The position numbers and the translations under genes were made by a program. Positions 43,291 through 52,624 of a stretch of 64,000 nt of DNA are shown one piece after another. Position 1 is the first letter of the stretch. Each line of letters starts with the position of its first letter. The notes under the pieces are model-generated. The model saw nothing but the letters and a program-made list of their open reading frames with translations, had not been told where the DNA came from and did no database searches. Source of the DNA: Diplonema papillatum. Lineage: Eukaryota > Euglenozoa > Diplonemea > Diplonemida > Diplonemidae. The stretch covers positions 174,211 to 238,210 of the forward strand of contig JAPJBO010000306.1 in the NCBI GenBank assembly GCA_030068145.1. The letters are read 5' to 3'.

Positions 43291-43919
43291 GCGTGTCGTT
43301 GTCAGCCAATACAGAGTGCACTGGAGGAATCTTCGTATTCACGACTGGTGAGCAGAATGTATGCACGTGTACTCGATCTCGGTACAGCCGAGATACCACG
43401 ACTCGTGATCTGGATCTCTGCCCAATCCGTATTGGTGCAGAACGCAGGTACCTGTACACGTAGCAAAGTTGCATGAGGTAACGTGCTGTAGCCCGCGGAG
43501 CCCAGCTGAATCGGGGTAGTGTGCCCGGCGCAAGCGCTCAGCAGAAACGCCTTCTTCTTCTTGCCCATCCGGAAACAACTGCCGCCCAGAACGACATGAG
43601 AACTCAGAACTTGACGAAAAAACGTGTGAAATACTATCGAGACGAGTCCGCTACCCAAAGGGGGTGGGCGCTCCGGCGGGTTCTTCATCGTTGTCCTTCT
43701 TGTCTTTCTTTCTTTTTTTTTTTTTGTGCTTCGAATGAGCACCCGCCCCCTGCTGTTTTCACCGTCAGGCACTACTCGAGGAGGCCCGCCAGTTGCACAT
43801 CACAAACGGTTGCAACCCGTCGCAAAGAAAAGAAAAGGAGCCGGATTTTACCCGGCACGCACAAACAAAAACGAAGCGCTAGTCTTTTGCAAACCCTCCC
43901 CCACCCTGGAGAAATTATT

Positions 43920-44015
43920 CCCCTCTGTCGTGTCTTGGACGTTCGCGTTGATGATGGTGTCGCCTATTGTGTCCGTGCCTTATTAAAGAACCGAAATACG
44001 GCACATAAGACATGA
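43920..44015 (+). repeat. Dispersed repeat R1, fragment
   Basis: It keeps GCGTTGATGATGGTGTCGCC, TGTGTCCGTGCC and ACCGAAATACGGCACATAAG only. Confidence 0.5.
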
Positions 44016-44374
44016 TGCGGGTTTGTGCACGTTGCAGTTGTCGTGAAGGTGGGCATCACTGTTCACGAGCTAGGGTTACCTGGTACCGCCGTCCGTCGGA
44101 GGACTCATTGCCGATGAGGAAGAGGCCAGGCTGGGACATTTCTAGTCAAAAGCCACCTCACCGCTTGCTTTTCGATGTGGTAATTCGGGGGTTTCGGCGT
44201 CGTACGTTTCCTGTCTTTCCTGTCGAGGACACCCAGCTCTAGGGGCCTGCAAAGAGCTCATGCCAAGCACGTTCTCGCACGCCATCCTCTCCCCTGACCA
44301 CCAGACATGAAACGACGCTGTGAAGAACAAGGTTGTCGACAACGAAACAAAGTGGAAGAATACAAAACTCTGCA

Positions 44375-44465
44375 TTTCCTCGAAGAAGACTTGGTGCTAG
44401 CATCAACACTTACATGAGAGGCAGGATTCTGCCCGACCACTAAAACTAGGATTTTCCATCCAACC
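44375..44465 (+). repeat. Dispersed repeat R4
   Basis: It contains CGAAGAAGACTTGGTGCTAG, CATCAACAC and GAGAGGCAGGATTCTGCCC. The palindrome carries one mismatch relative to 32958. Confidence 0.6.
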
Positions 44466-44624
44466 CGAAGCGTAGCGGTGTTCATGCAAATATCACCAGC
44501 ACGGATGCTCCTTGTTGTATCCGTAGCTGAAGACGATCACCCGGACGCGCAATAATTGGGTATTCCACAACAGCGTACGTGCGCGCGAAGTTCGTGCTGT
44601 GGAACTGCGACAAGGCCATAGGGC

Positions 44625-44820
44625 TCTATCAGCTCACGTTCGAGCTTTTCCACGACACCTTAGAGACTCCGTCAGGTCACGCTCGAACTTTACCAGGGGA
44701 CCTTAACGGCTCTGTCAGGTCCAGCTGGGGTTCTACAAGATCACCTTTGGGCGATACCAGGGCACCTTAAAGACTTTGTCGGGTCCAGTTAGGGCAAAGC
44801 ACCTTGACAGGCTCCGTGTG
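44625..44820 (+). repeat. Degenerate tandem array, unit about 45-65 bp
   Basis: Four imperfect units each contain a CACCTTA or GACCTTA box followed by a GACTTTGTCRGGTC or CTCTGTCAGGTC box (for example at 44660-44680, 44698-44720 and 44762-44785). Unit lengths differ through small insertions. Confidence 0.6.
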
Positions 44821-44937
44821 CCGCACGAGCTGTCGTATTGGACGGCGAGCCGGCATAACGCCTCTTTCGAACAAGTGCACCCTGTGACATATACTAATGG
44901 CTAGCCCCCACAAGCCTGTCGGAAGACCATTCAGCGG

Positions 44938-44957
44938 ATGTGTGTGTGTGTGTGTGT
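44938..44957. repeat. GT microsatellite
   Basis: About ten GT units. A comparable short run sits at 60790-60810 upstream of the pentatricopeptide gene. Confidence 0.85.
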
Positions 44958-46063
44958 CGTGGCGAGACCTTTGTGCACTGCTCTCGCTGGATAGAGGTTG
45001 GTGCGACCTTAACCTTTCTTGTAATACTAACTGTCTTGCGGGTTGCCCTCCAATGGCTAGAAGGACGGGACGCGCAAACTGAACGAAGCGCCTGTCTTTT
45101 CAACTTCGCCGCAACGTCGGAAAGGCCGACGTGAGGGAAGGTGGGTTCTGCCCAGGGGACCACCCCTCCCTCTCTCGGACACGGTGGGCGGAGTGTCCAC
45201 CCGCTTTTTCGGACGTATTCTTTAGTACCAACAATCTTGCGGGGTGCCCTTCAATGTATTGTGCTGGCTAGAGAGACGCAGGCAGCGTGTTCGGGTGGTT
45301 GATCAGAATTCCTTGCCTGCAAATGGCACAGAGTAAAGACGAGTCGGAAACCGATCAACCGGCACGCACAAACAAAACGAAGACTTTCCGGGCTGGGCCG
45401 GCAGGGAACCTCCACCGTGTAGCTGACCCCAGTAGTCCAGTGCGAGGTTCCGTGTTCGTTGTTTGAGGTGGCAAGCACTATAGTCGTCTGCACACCAACA
45501 GCAGCAAGCAGCTCGATGCAGCTCCGCGCCGTCAAGACTGAAGTCAAGTCCGAAGTCAAGACTAACGTCGGAGACTAGAGTCAGGTGTACAGTCAGACTA
45601 AGGTCATCAGCTTGACGATGTTGCGATCGCTAACTAACCGTCTTGAAGCGCAGGTTAGGGAATACAGTTGGATCCAGAGGCTCAGGGTGTAAAACCCACA
45701 AGCCGCACTGAAAGGGACCACCCTTCAACCCGCACAAGGAACGTTTCCTTTCGAAGCCCATGTAAAAACCGCAGCCTGTGTGGTGGTGCAGGGGTTAAGC
45801 TTGCTCCTCTGCCCCCTGTTCGTTTTTCTTCTTCTTATGCTGCTTTTTTTTTCCTTTGTTTGTTTCTTTCGTGTCTTTCGTCTTTTTTTTTTTCCCCCGT
45901 TTTTTTTCTTCCGATTGGTTTTGTTTATCTTCACCTCTTGCTCTCTTGCTGTTTCAGTCCCCAGACGCTTTAGCCATCCGCTGCCGACGCACCCTCCTTT
46001 CTTTGCACGTTTTTGCTGATGCGCGCGGAACAGTTTGTTGGTGTGCGTGGGTTCACCAACCAA

Positions 46064-46150
46064 CATTTTTGTATGAGCACCTGCTTTGCATGATGTACTC
46101 GAGGAGGCTGCCAGTTGCGAAGTATCAAAGGGTGGTCAATGTGAAGTAGC
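46064..46150 (+). repeat. Dispersed repeat R2, partial copy
   Basis: It begins TTTTTGTATGAGCACCTGC and keeps GAGGAGGCTGCCAGTTGCGA and TCAAAGG. Similarity stops after GTGAAGTAGCCC. Confidence 0.6.
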
Positions 46151-46317
46151 CCTTGGTGCGGTGCTCATGGGCGTGCCGATGATTCTCCACTATCGCAACA
46201 GAAGCTGGAGTTAAAGAGCGAAGTGCCCGGGAGCATTTTTGTTTGTTACAAGCGAAGTCAAACCGGAGGTTCTTAGATCCCCTCCCAGAGTTGCGACTAA
46301 TTCTCGTATGTTGTCAG

Positions 46318-46520
46318 GGTTCCTGGAAGCACGCTGTGACGAGCTACGAACAGCCGCCTGACAAACCAGGCACACCGCTGTCCTGTCTGCGGACACTCAG
46401 GTTCCGCGTTGATGATGGTCCGCCTTATGTGTCCGTGGCTTTGAAGGACCGAAACACGGTGCAGATGGGGTGTTGAGCACGTATCCACTCCAAACACATT
46501 GTTCTTGCAATCCCCCCCCT
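46318..46520 (+). repeat. Dispersed repeat R1
   Basis: It contains TGTGACGAGCTACGAACAGC, GACAAACCAGGCACACCGC, GATGATGGTCCGCCTTATG and GTGTTGAGCACGTATCC. The end is CTTGCAATC plus a C run. A solo end (CATATCCATTCCAAGCACG, TTGCAATTCCCCCC) follows at 46800-46850. Confidence 0.7.
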
Positions 46521-46859
46521 CCCTGAAACCCTCACATCGCAGCGCTGGGAGGGAACTGCTCAGTTGAAAGGAATCGACTGATCTACGGTGCTCAGGTGGC
46601 TCTTGGACGCCTAAGAAAGAAGGAACGCGGCCGAATTCCAGCGGGGAAGCGAGGCTCCGAAGACGCATGGTCCGCCGCGGCCGATGAGCAGAGGAGCGAG
46701 ACTGTGTTTGTGTGCCCTCACCGCCAGGCCGCAGCTGTTCGCGCTTCGCTCCATTACCGCGCTCGCGGTTTCCCTCCCCCTTCCTCCCTCCCCAGTTGAG
46801 CGCATATCCATTCCAAGCACGTTCTTGCAATTCCCCCCTCCCCAATCCCGCTCGCCTCG

Positions 46860-47150
46860 TTCGTGACTGCGCGCCTTCCGCGAAATTCGGGCCCCGGGAA
46901 AAAGTGACCGTCAGCGCCCTTCGACCTTTCGAGTGCTTCCGGGTGCGGACAAGAACAAGGCGTATCGTTCGACCTGAACTCTTCGACTTCTTCAATCGAC
47001 GGCGTTTCGTGTACAGTACCGCCCGCGGCGACCTTTTTCAAGGTTTCGCAAGCGTCCCCCGGCCCAAAAAGGCTGAAGGACACTTGCGGCATCTTGTGCA
47101 GCGTGCGCTTCGCCTTGTCCGAAGTAGAGAAGGTACCCCCTCCCCGTGGG
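46860..47150 (-). CDS. Coding-like patch, possible exon or gene fragment
   Basis: One minus-strand frame has gene-like codon use and reads VSFSLFGPGDACETLKKVAA, then HETPSIEEVEEFRSNDTPC and further acidic/basic residues. It is abutted at its low-coordinate end by an R1 terminus, so any gene is truncated there. The opposite strand is open too. No family recognised. Confidence 0.25.
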
Positions 47151-47307
47151 CTCGGGAAGTAGGTATCTTTCTCGTCGCCCACCTGCACTGAGCCGTGTCC
47201 ATCCCTATCCCCTGGAGCAGCATCGAATTGCCTGCTGCTGTCAGAGTCTACAGCATTAGGGGTGCCCACGCCCCGTCCGTCCCTTGTGCTTGTCCGGCTA
47301 AGACAGA

Positions 47308-49119
47308 ATGGTGCGGTCGACGCCGCAGCTGGGGCACAGCAAGCCGCCGGCGACCGGGTGCGCCTGCACCGCATTGCTCCGGGCCGGGCTCGGGTTCTGG
47401 CTCGCGGCGGCGCTGTACCTGCTGGTGCGAGGCCAGCCGCAGAAGCTGCCGGCGGCGGGCGGCGCCGGGGACGGCGCAGCGCGGGCGGTCACCGCCGCGC
47501 ACGCCGCGGAGACCGGCTGGTGCCGGGCGGAGAAGGCGGCGGCCGAGCGCCGCGAGGGCTCCGCAGCCGACCTCCTCGACTGGGCGCAGCGGGAGGAGTA
47601 TCTGCGGGACGTCCGCCGGGCGGCTTCGCGCGTCGTCGTGCGGTCCGACGAATTCGTCGAGCTGGCCGACAGTTCCAGCGGGTTTACCCTGCCGGTCGGT
47701 ACCGCGATCACCATCTCGGTACCGGCGAGCGACCGCCGTCTCTGGTTCGAGTGCCGGCTGCTGTCCCCGCAGAATGGCACCCTCACCACCTGCTCCGCCG
47801 ACCCCCTCGACGCCGTCGACCCCCGCCCGTCCGCTTCCGGGGCGGAGCCGCAGCCGCCGCGCGCGCAGGAGCACCTGTTGTACGCGGTCACCGCCAGCAG
47901 CGTCCCCCACCCGGGGTTGTGGCACGTCGCTCTGTACCTCGCCCACGTCGGCGCCCGCGGAGGGCACCCCGGGCCGGGCGATATCCGGCACGGCGTCCAG
48001 TACATCGGCTGGGAATACCTCCCGAGGCACGCCGTCACCCTCAGGGCCCAGAGTGCAGGCGGCGGCGGTGAATTGCCGCCGGTCCACCCGCCGGCCGCGT
48101 GCGGCTACTACACCCTCCGCCGCGGCGTCGCCGGCCCTCCACTCTTTTCGGTGGATCCGCTCACGCTGGCCCCGTCCACCGCGCCCCGCCCGGCACTTCC
48201 CCCGCCTGGCTGCGAGCCGGTCTCCTGGCGGTCCTGCGTGCGGGCGGCGGCGCCCGCGTGTGCTGCACCGGCCGAGCCGCAGGCCGGGCTGCCGTCGCGG
48301 CTGCAAGCGGCCGGCGGCGACCGGAAGCACGTGGTGCTGGTGGGAGACTCGCACATGCGGGGGTGGCGCGACGTGTTCGCTGCGGCGCTCGGTAAATCGG
48401 TTGATCCGGCGACCGAGCCGGCGATGCTGAGCGTCCAACGCTACGGCCAGTTTTCCTACATCCGCCTCGAAGGCCTCGCCATGACGGACAAACCGGGGAA
48501 GAGCAAAATCCCCGCGCCGTACCGCGAGGGATCTCAACACCTGTCGCACCAGCTCGGGTTGCTCGACGACTTGCTGGCCGAGCTGGCGGCGACGTTCGGC
48601 GCCGCCAACGGGCCTGGCGGGAACGGGACGTTGACGGTGGTGGTGGCGTTGAACGCGGGGTCGTGGGATCTGCGCGACGTGTCGGTGGAGGAGTACTGCA
48701 GGCGGGTGGGGGTGCTGCGGTCGATGCTCGGGGCGCGGCGGCTGCCGGTGAAGCGGCGGAGTGGGTGGGGCCCGCGGGTGGTGGTGAAGTGGGTGTGGCG
48801 AACGGTCCCCGCGTACTCGTACGGCGGGAAGGACCTGCGCAACGGCGACCTGCGGACCAACGAAAAAGTCGCCGCCGCCAACGCCTGCGCCGCCGACGTG
48901 CTGCGGGCCGGCTTCGCGGGGTGGACCGTGCACGACACGTTCACGTACACGCACCCCGTGTTCCTGTCGCCGTGCGATACGCATCACTTCCTTTGCCCCG
49001 TCCGCGAAGACACCAACGTCACTGCGGACGACTGCGTGCTCGCGTCTGAAACTGGGCAGGTGCTTGCGCGGGGATGCGCGGGAAAACACGATTTGTTGGA
49101 CTTTCTTCAGTTGTTGTAA
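47308..49119 (+). CDS. Type II membrane SGNH/PC-esterase-like protein
   Basis: A single GC-rich frame of 603 residues. One membrane helix lies near the N-terminus (about 24-41, LRAGLGFWLAAALYLLV), followed by a long lumenal part. Residues about 110-290 hold a beta-rich region that includes SGFTLPVGTAITISVPA and WHVALYLAHV. The C-terminal catalytic domain starts at VVLVGDSHMRGW (GDS Ser348), and its partner motif is CDTHHFLCP near the end (Asp557, His560). This GDS plus D-x-x-H pairing is that of the PC-esterase/TBL/NXPE group, whose characterised members transfer or remove acetyl groups on glycans in the Golgi. A glycan O-acyl role is inferred. Cys pairs around 302-318 may form disulfides. 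The start is the first ATG after AAGACAG. Decayed copies of the gene's last 160 bases follow downstream. Confidence 0.8.
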   Translation: MVRSTPQLGHSKPPATGCACTALLRAGLGFWLAAALYLLVRGQPQKLPAAGGAGDGAARAVTAAHAAETGWCRAEKAAAERREGSAADLLDWAQREEYLRDVRRAASRVVVRSDEFVELADSSSGFTLPVGTAITISVPASDRRLWFECRLLSPQNGTLTTCSADPLDAVDPRPSASGAEPQPPRAQEHLLYAVTASSVPHPGLWHVALYLAHVGARGGHPGPGDIRHGVQYIGWEYLPRHAVTLRAQSAGGGGELPPVHPPAACGYYTLRRGVAGPPLFSVDPLTLAPSTAPRPALPPPGCEPVSWRSCVRAAAPACAAPAEPQAGLPSRLQAAGGDRKHVVLVGDSHMRGWRDVFAAALGKSVDPATEPAMLSVQRYGQFSYIRLEGLAMTDKPGKSKIPAPYREGSQHLSHQLGLLDDLLAELAATFGAANGPGGNGTLTVVVALNAGSWDLRDVSVEEYCRRVGVLRSMLGARRLPVKRRSGWGPRVVVKWVWRTVPAYSYGGKDLRNGDLRTNEKVAAANACAADVLRAGFAGWTVHDTFTYTHPVFLSPCDTHHFLCPVREDTNVTADDCVLASETGQVLARGCAGKHDLLDFLQLL

Positions 49120-49178
49120 GGATGCAGGATCCAGTGTCCTCGTGGCACTTCTTGTGATCCGTTTACATGAATTCCGAC

Positions 49179-49640
49179 AGTATCACTGCGCACGACTGCT
49201 TGCCCGCGTCTGAAGCCGGGCAAGTGCTCGCGCGGAAATACGTTTTGTTGGACTTTTTGTTATAAGGACGTAGGATTATGTGCCCTCGTGGCACTTCCTG
49301 TGACCCGTCTACATGATTTCCGGCAATATCACTGCACGACTGCTTGCCCGCGTCTGAGACTGTTGATTTCCTTTAGTATCACTGCGCACAACTGCTTGCC
49401 CATGTCTGAGACTGTTGCCTCGTGGTGCGAGTCACCTCCTGTGTCCGCCACTTGGATGCCAGCAGTATCACTGCTAGCTCGCGTCTGAAACCGCGTGCTG
49501 CGTGGGAAAACATGATTTGTTTAGTTGTTGTAAAGACGCAAAATAATGTGCCCCTGTTGCCCCGTGGCATGCGTCGCTTCCCGTGACCCGTCCACATGAT
49601 TTCCTTAAGTATCACTCGCACGGCTGCTTGCCCGCGTGAC
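49179..49640 (+). repeat. Tandem decayed copies of the 3' end of the SGNH gene
   Basis: The gene's end (from ACTGCGGACGACTGCGTGC at 49021 through the stop and about 75 bases of flank) is repeated downstream at about 49179, 49330, 49377, 49464 and 49609. Each copy begins TATCACTGC or similar and contains a GCTTGCCCGCGTCTGA-like box; two keep a TTTTGTTGGACT or GATTTGTTTAG box and the flank CGTGGCACTTCCTGTGACCC. Unit lengths vary from about 35 to 155 bases through deletions. Confidence 0.75.
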
Positions 49641-50359
49641 TTTCACCAGTAGTATTAGGGGGGCATGTCCTGTTGCGTGGTGCCTCGTCTATGCGGACAC
49701 CAAAGTTGTCGATTGCTTGCCTAACCCGTGCGTGAGCTGCGGCTCGACGAACGAGGCGGCTGCAGAGGTTTACCAGCATGGGCGCCGTGTGGGGCGGAAT
49801 AATTCTCTGTCCCGCCTTGGTTAGGATCGAGTATTCTTTTTAAGACGCGGACGGTACTGTACCGTGTGGCGTGAGGGAAATAACTGAACCGGCAGATCAG
49901 AACAGAACCAACTGCGATTGCTGAGGCAGGTCCCAGCGCAAGTTCGGTCTATATCGACCACGGACCGTGGTTTTTGTCTCACCGTTCCGCTGTCCTGCGT
50001 ACGAGACAAAAAGGTTTCCCACCGTTCAACCGCGCGATCTCTCAGCGTTGACATTGAAGGCTCTGAAGAAGTCACGTTGGCACTTGGTGATAAACCAAGA
50101 TGCGTGGTTTCGTTCACCAGTTGGGCTCTTTCTTATAATACCAACCAGAGACGATTCAAACGGATCATTGAAGATGCTGCATTTTTTGGCTCAGCTGAAT
50201 ACACCCTTAGAGGAAACTGACGCCATTTCCCGAAGGCAGTCCACTTGACGCAGCAGTGCGTGTCGCCCGAACGACTGAAGTGTAGGTAAGCACCTGAGTC
50301 TGACAGTGTTCGACTCCTTAGTCCGAGATTAGTCTGGCACGAGTGTGGGGTATAGAACA
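49641..50359. other. Interval without a recognised gene
   Basis: Short open frames only. The frame at 49668-49825 has a CLPNPCVSCGS segment but no supporting context. Confidence 0.4.
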
Positions 50360-50736
50360 GGTGAAAGGGGGGCCGGACAGTGGTAGACAAACTCATTCAT
50401 CCACCCGAAGACTTGAAACACGCATTCTACACGAGTCGACTTAACTGGCCTTACAATAGTAGAAGTGCGCATGAAAACTTGAACCGGGCCTTGCAATGAT
50501 GTGTAGCAAGTGCATACATGACAAACAACAGGCATTGCACACGAGTGACTTGAAACTGGCCTCACAATAATAGAACAGACAGCGGCAGGCAAACGCGTTT
50601 CTACGCGACGACTTAAAACAGGCATGTTACACGAGTACTTGGACAGGCCTCACACAGTATGCATGACGGGTAAGTAAAACAGGCCTACAAAACAAGAAGA
50701 AGGCGGGGTTTGACACCTCGCTCCCACCCCTCCTCG
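50360..50736 (+). repeat. First copy of the 5' flank of the ubiquitin-like gene
   Basis: The segment ACACGAGTGACTTGAAACTG ... AATAATAGAACAGACAGCGG ... GGGTAAGTAAAACAGGCC (50540-50736) is repeated at about 51130-51341. Its left half (50400-50540) contains further short units with ACTTGAA, GGCATT and ACACGAGT, so the flank itself is built from 50-60-bp repeats. Confidence 0.7.
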
Positions 50737-51065
50737 ATGGATTTCGCAGCGGACGACGTGGGCGTGTCGGAGCTCGTCGTGCTGAGGCCCGGGATCGCGC
50801 TGGCGTCGCTCACGCTGCTGTGGGCGATCATGGCGAGTGGGTACACCCCGCCGCCGGACGACCCGGCGGCCGGCGGCGAGAAGCGGGCGGTGCTCGACCA
50901 GCTCCGCGACGGCAGCGGCCACTACGCGCAGAAGAAGGGCAAGCGGGTGGCTGTCACGACGCTGTCCGAGGCTGCACGTGCGCCGGAGGGGTGCGGGTCC
51001 CTTCGTACAATGTGGAAGGCAACGTCGTTTCGGCCACAAACGATGGATTGGTGTCACCAAAGCGG
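50737..51065 (+). pseudogene. Truncated upstream copy of the ubiquitin-like gene
   Basis: Starts with the same ATGGATTTCGCAGCGGACGA as the intact gene, 605 bases further up. It keeps the membrane segment and the following region (YTPPPDDPAAGGEKRAVLDQ). Small deletions shift the frame after about 90 codons, and similarity ends near 51035 (GGATTGGTGTCACCAAAG). It lacks the ubiquitin-like part. Confidence 0.8.
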
Positions 51066-51341
51066 TCATCCCCTCCTGAGAGAACCGTGGCAGGCCAACG
51101 CTTTCATACACGAAGACCTGAAACAGACATTGCACACGAGTGGACTTGAAACTGGCCTTACAATAATAGAACAGACAGCGGCAGGCAAACGCGTTTCTAC
51201 GCGAAGACTTAAAACAGGCATGTTACACGAGTACTTGGGCAGGCCTAACACAGTATGCATGACGGGTAAGTAAAACAGGCCTACAACACAAGAAGAAGGC
51301 GGGGGTTAACACCTCGCTCCCCCCATCCCCACCCCTCCTCG

Positions 51342-52064
51342 ATGGATTTCGCAGCGGACGACGTGGGCGTGTCGGAGCTCGTCGTGCGCGCCCTGCTGTG
51401 GCTCGGGATCGTGCTGGCGTCGCTCACGCTGCTGCGGGCGATCATGGCGAGTGGGTACACCCCGCCGCCAGACGACCCGGCGGCTGGCGGCGAGAAGCGG
51501 GCGGTGCTCGACCAGCTCCGCGACGGCAGCAGCCACCACGCGCAGAAGAAGGGCAAGCGGGTGACTGTCACGACGCCGTCCGAGGCTGCGAGTGCGCCGG
51601 AGTTCGAACCCGGAGTGCGGGTCCGCGTCGTCGACGAGGACCACCCTTCGTACAACATGGAAGGCAACGTCGTTTCGGCCGCAGCCGACGGTTTGGTGTC
51701 CGTCCGCCTGTCCCGGGGGCGCGGCCGGGTCCAGGTGGACAGAAGCCGGGTCAAAAAGCTGCCCACCGTCTTCATCCCGTACACCGTGCAGGGCGCCGGC
51801 AAGGCGGAGCGCCACGTCGCGGGCGTCGACCCGTTCTGCACTGTGTCCGGGCTCCGCGCCGCGATCGGCGAGGAGCTCAAGCTCGAGCCCTTCCAGTTCC
51901 GCCTCATCAACCGCGGCACCCTCATCGACCGAACGAAAACCGACCTCGCCGCTCACGCCCACCACCTCAAGGACGCCGGAGGCGTGACCGTCTACATCAA
52001 CAAAGCTTCGCTGGTGCCAGGCTACAAGCCTCCCGGTATTGCAAGCTTACACTTCTTGTTGTAG
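51342..52064 (+). CDS. Membrane-anchored protein with SH3/KOW-like and ubiquitin-like domains
   Basis: 240 residues, no intron needed. One hydrophobic helix at about 14-33 (VVRALLWLGIVLASLTLLRA) is followed by a Pro/Asp linker and basic segments. Residues about 86-138 (EFEPGVRVRVVDEDHPSYN, VVSAAADGLVSVRLS, GRVQVDRSRVKKL) look like a small SH3/KOW/Tudor-like barrel. Residues 140-222 (HVAGVDPFCTVSGLRAAIGE, FQFRLINRGTLIDRTK, LKDAGGVTVYIN) follow the strand-helix-strand pattern of a ubiquitin-like fold with the long acidic/basic loop. The C-terminus has no Gly-Gly, so it is a built-in domain and not a conjugated modifier. By analogy, membrane ubiquitin-like proteins recruit proteasome or AAA-ATPase factors; this is inference only. 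I know no named family with this exact order. A truncated copy lies upstream. Confidence 0.7.
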   Translation: MDFAADDVGVSELVVRALLWLGIVLASLTLLRAIMASGYTPPPDDPAAGGEKRAVLDQLRDGSSHHAQKKGKRVTVTTPSEAASAPEFEPGVRVRVVDEDHPSYNMEGNVVSAAADGLVSVRLSRGRGRVQVDRSRVKKLPTVFIPYTVQGAGKAERHVAGVDPFCTVSGLRAAIGEELKLEPFQFRLINRGTLIDRTKTDLAAHAHHLKDAGGVTVYINKASLVPGYKPPGIASLHFLL

Positions 52065-52624
52065 ACACTGCTAGCCAACTCACACACCCAGGCTTAAGTT
52101 AATGAGAAAGCGTGTCTCAGCCCGGAGCCCGGAGCCGTCGGCGCTGGGTCGGGGCTTGGCCGGGGGCCATTTTCACCGCAGCAACCCCACGGCTCCTTAA
52201 GGTGGTCCCCAGGGAAAGCCAGTGCAAAAGCAAATTTTTTTCAAGAGCCAGAATGACCTAGAATCCGCACTTCGTAAAGGTTTTGTCTCGCATATGGGTG
52301 GGCGGGTACTGATAAACGAAGCACTCGCACCACCGCGGCTACAGAACTAATGATGATGATGATGGGAAGAGAGAGTTGTTTTCGTTGAGTGCAATGCCTG
52401 ATCGTTTTTACGTAAAGCTGGATTCAGGACGCAAGTGAAAACGCCACGGTTTGAGGCGACAAGCTTCTCGTTTCCTCAACAACAATTTATGTTTGGAAAC
52501 AACCGAGATCAGCCTGAACTGACCAAAGGTGATGAAAATGACAAAGCAAGAGTTGTAAACCTCTCTGGCCAGTGGGGGCGTTTCCTGGATTCACACTTTT
52601 TCATTTGCTTCGCCTGCCTGTTTC
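52065..52624. other. Short intergenic stretch
   Basis: It includes a GC-rich patch (52118-52175) and a TGATGATGATGATG run. A first exon of the thioredoxin gene could lie here but is not evident. Confidence 0.4.

Larger units (their letters stand above)
40841..47307. other. 6.5-kb gap: unplaced PRL 3' exon, then repeats
   Basis: The last exon of the PRL gene should lie in the first part. The rest carries four R1 copies, an R4 copy, an R2 fragment (43465-43545), a degenerate 45-65-bp tandem array (44625-44820), a GT microsatellite and T-rich tracts (43700-43725, 45840-45960). A coding-like patch on the minus strand is noted at 46860-47150. Confidence 0.5.

Noticed and set aside
45725..46066. 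Lys/Arg-rich minus-strand frame
   Set aside because: Reflects a T-rich tract on the plus strand; no domain.
47248..49089. 613-residue minus-strand frame
   Set aside because: Antisense of the SGNH gene, rich in Arg, His and Pro and without any recognisable motif, whereas the plus strand has GDSH and DTHH motifs in the right order.
50170..50200. Possible relic of a dinoflagellate spliced leader (CATTTTTTGGCTCAGCTG)
   Set aside because: The match to the leader is short and has mismatches, and it is not placed before a start codon; nothing similar precedes other genes.
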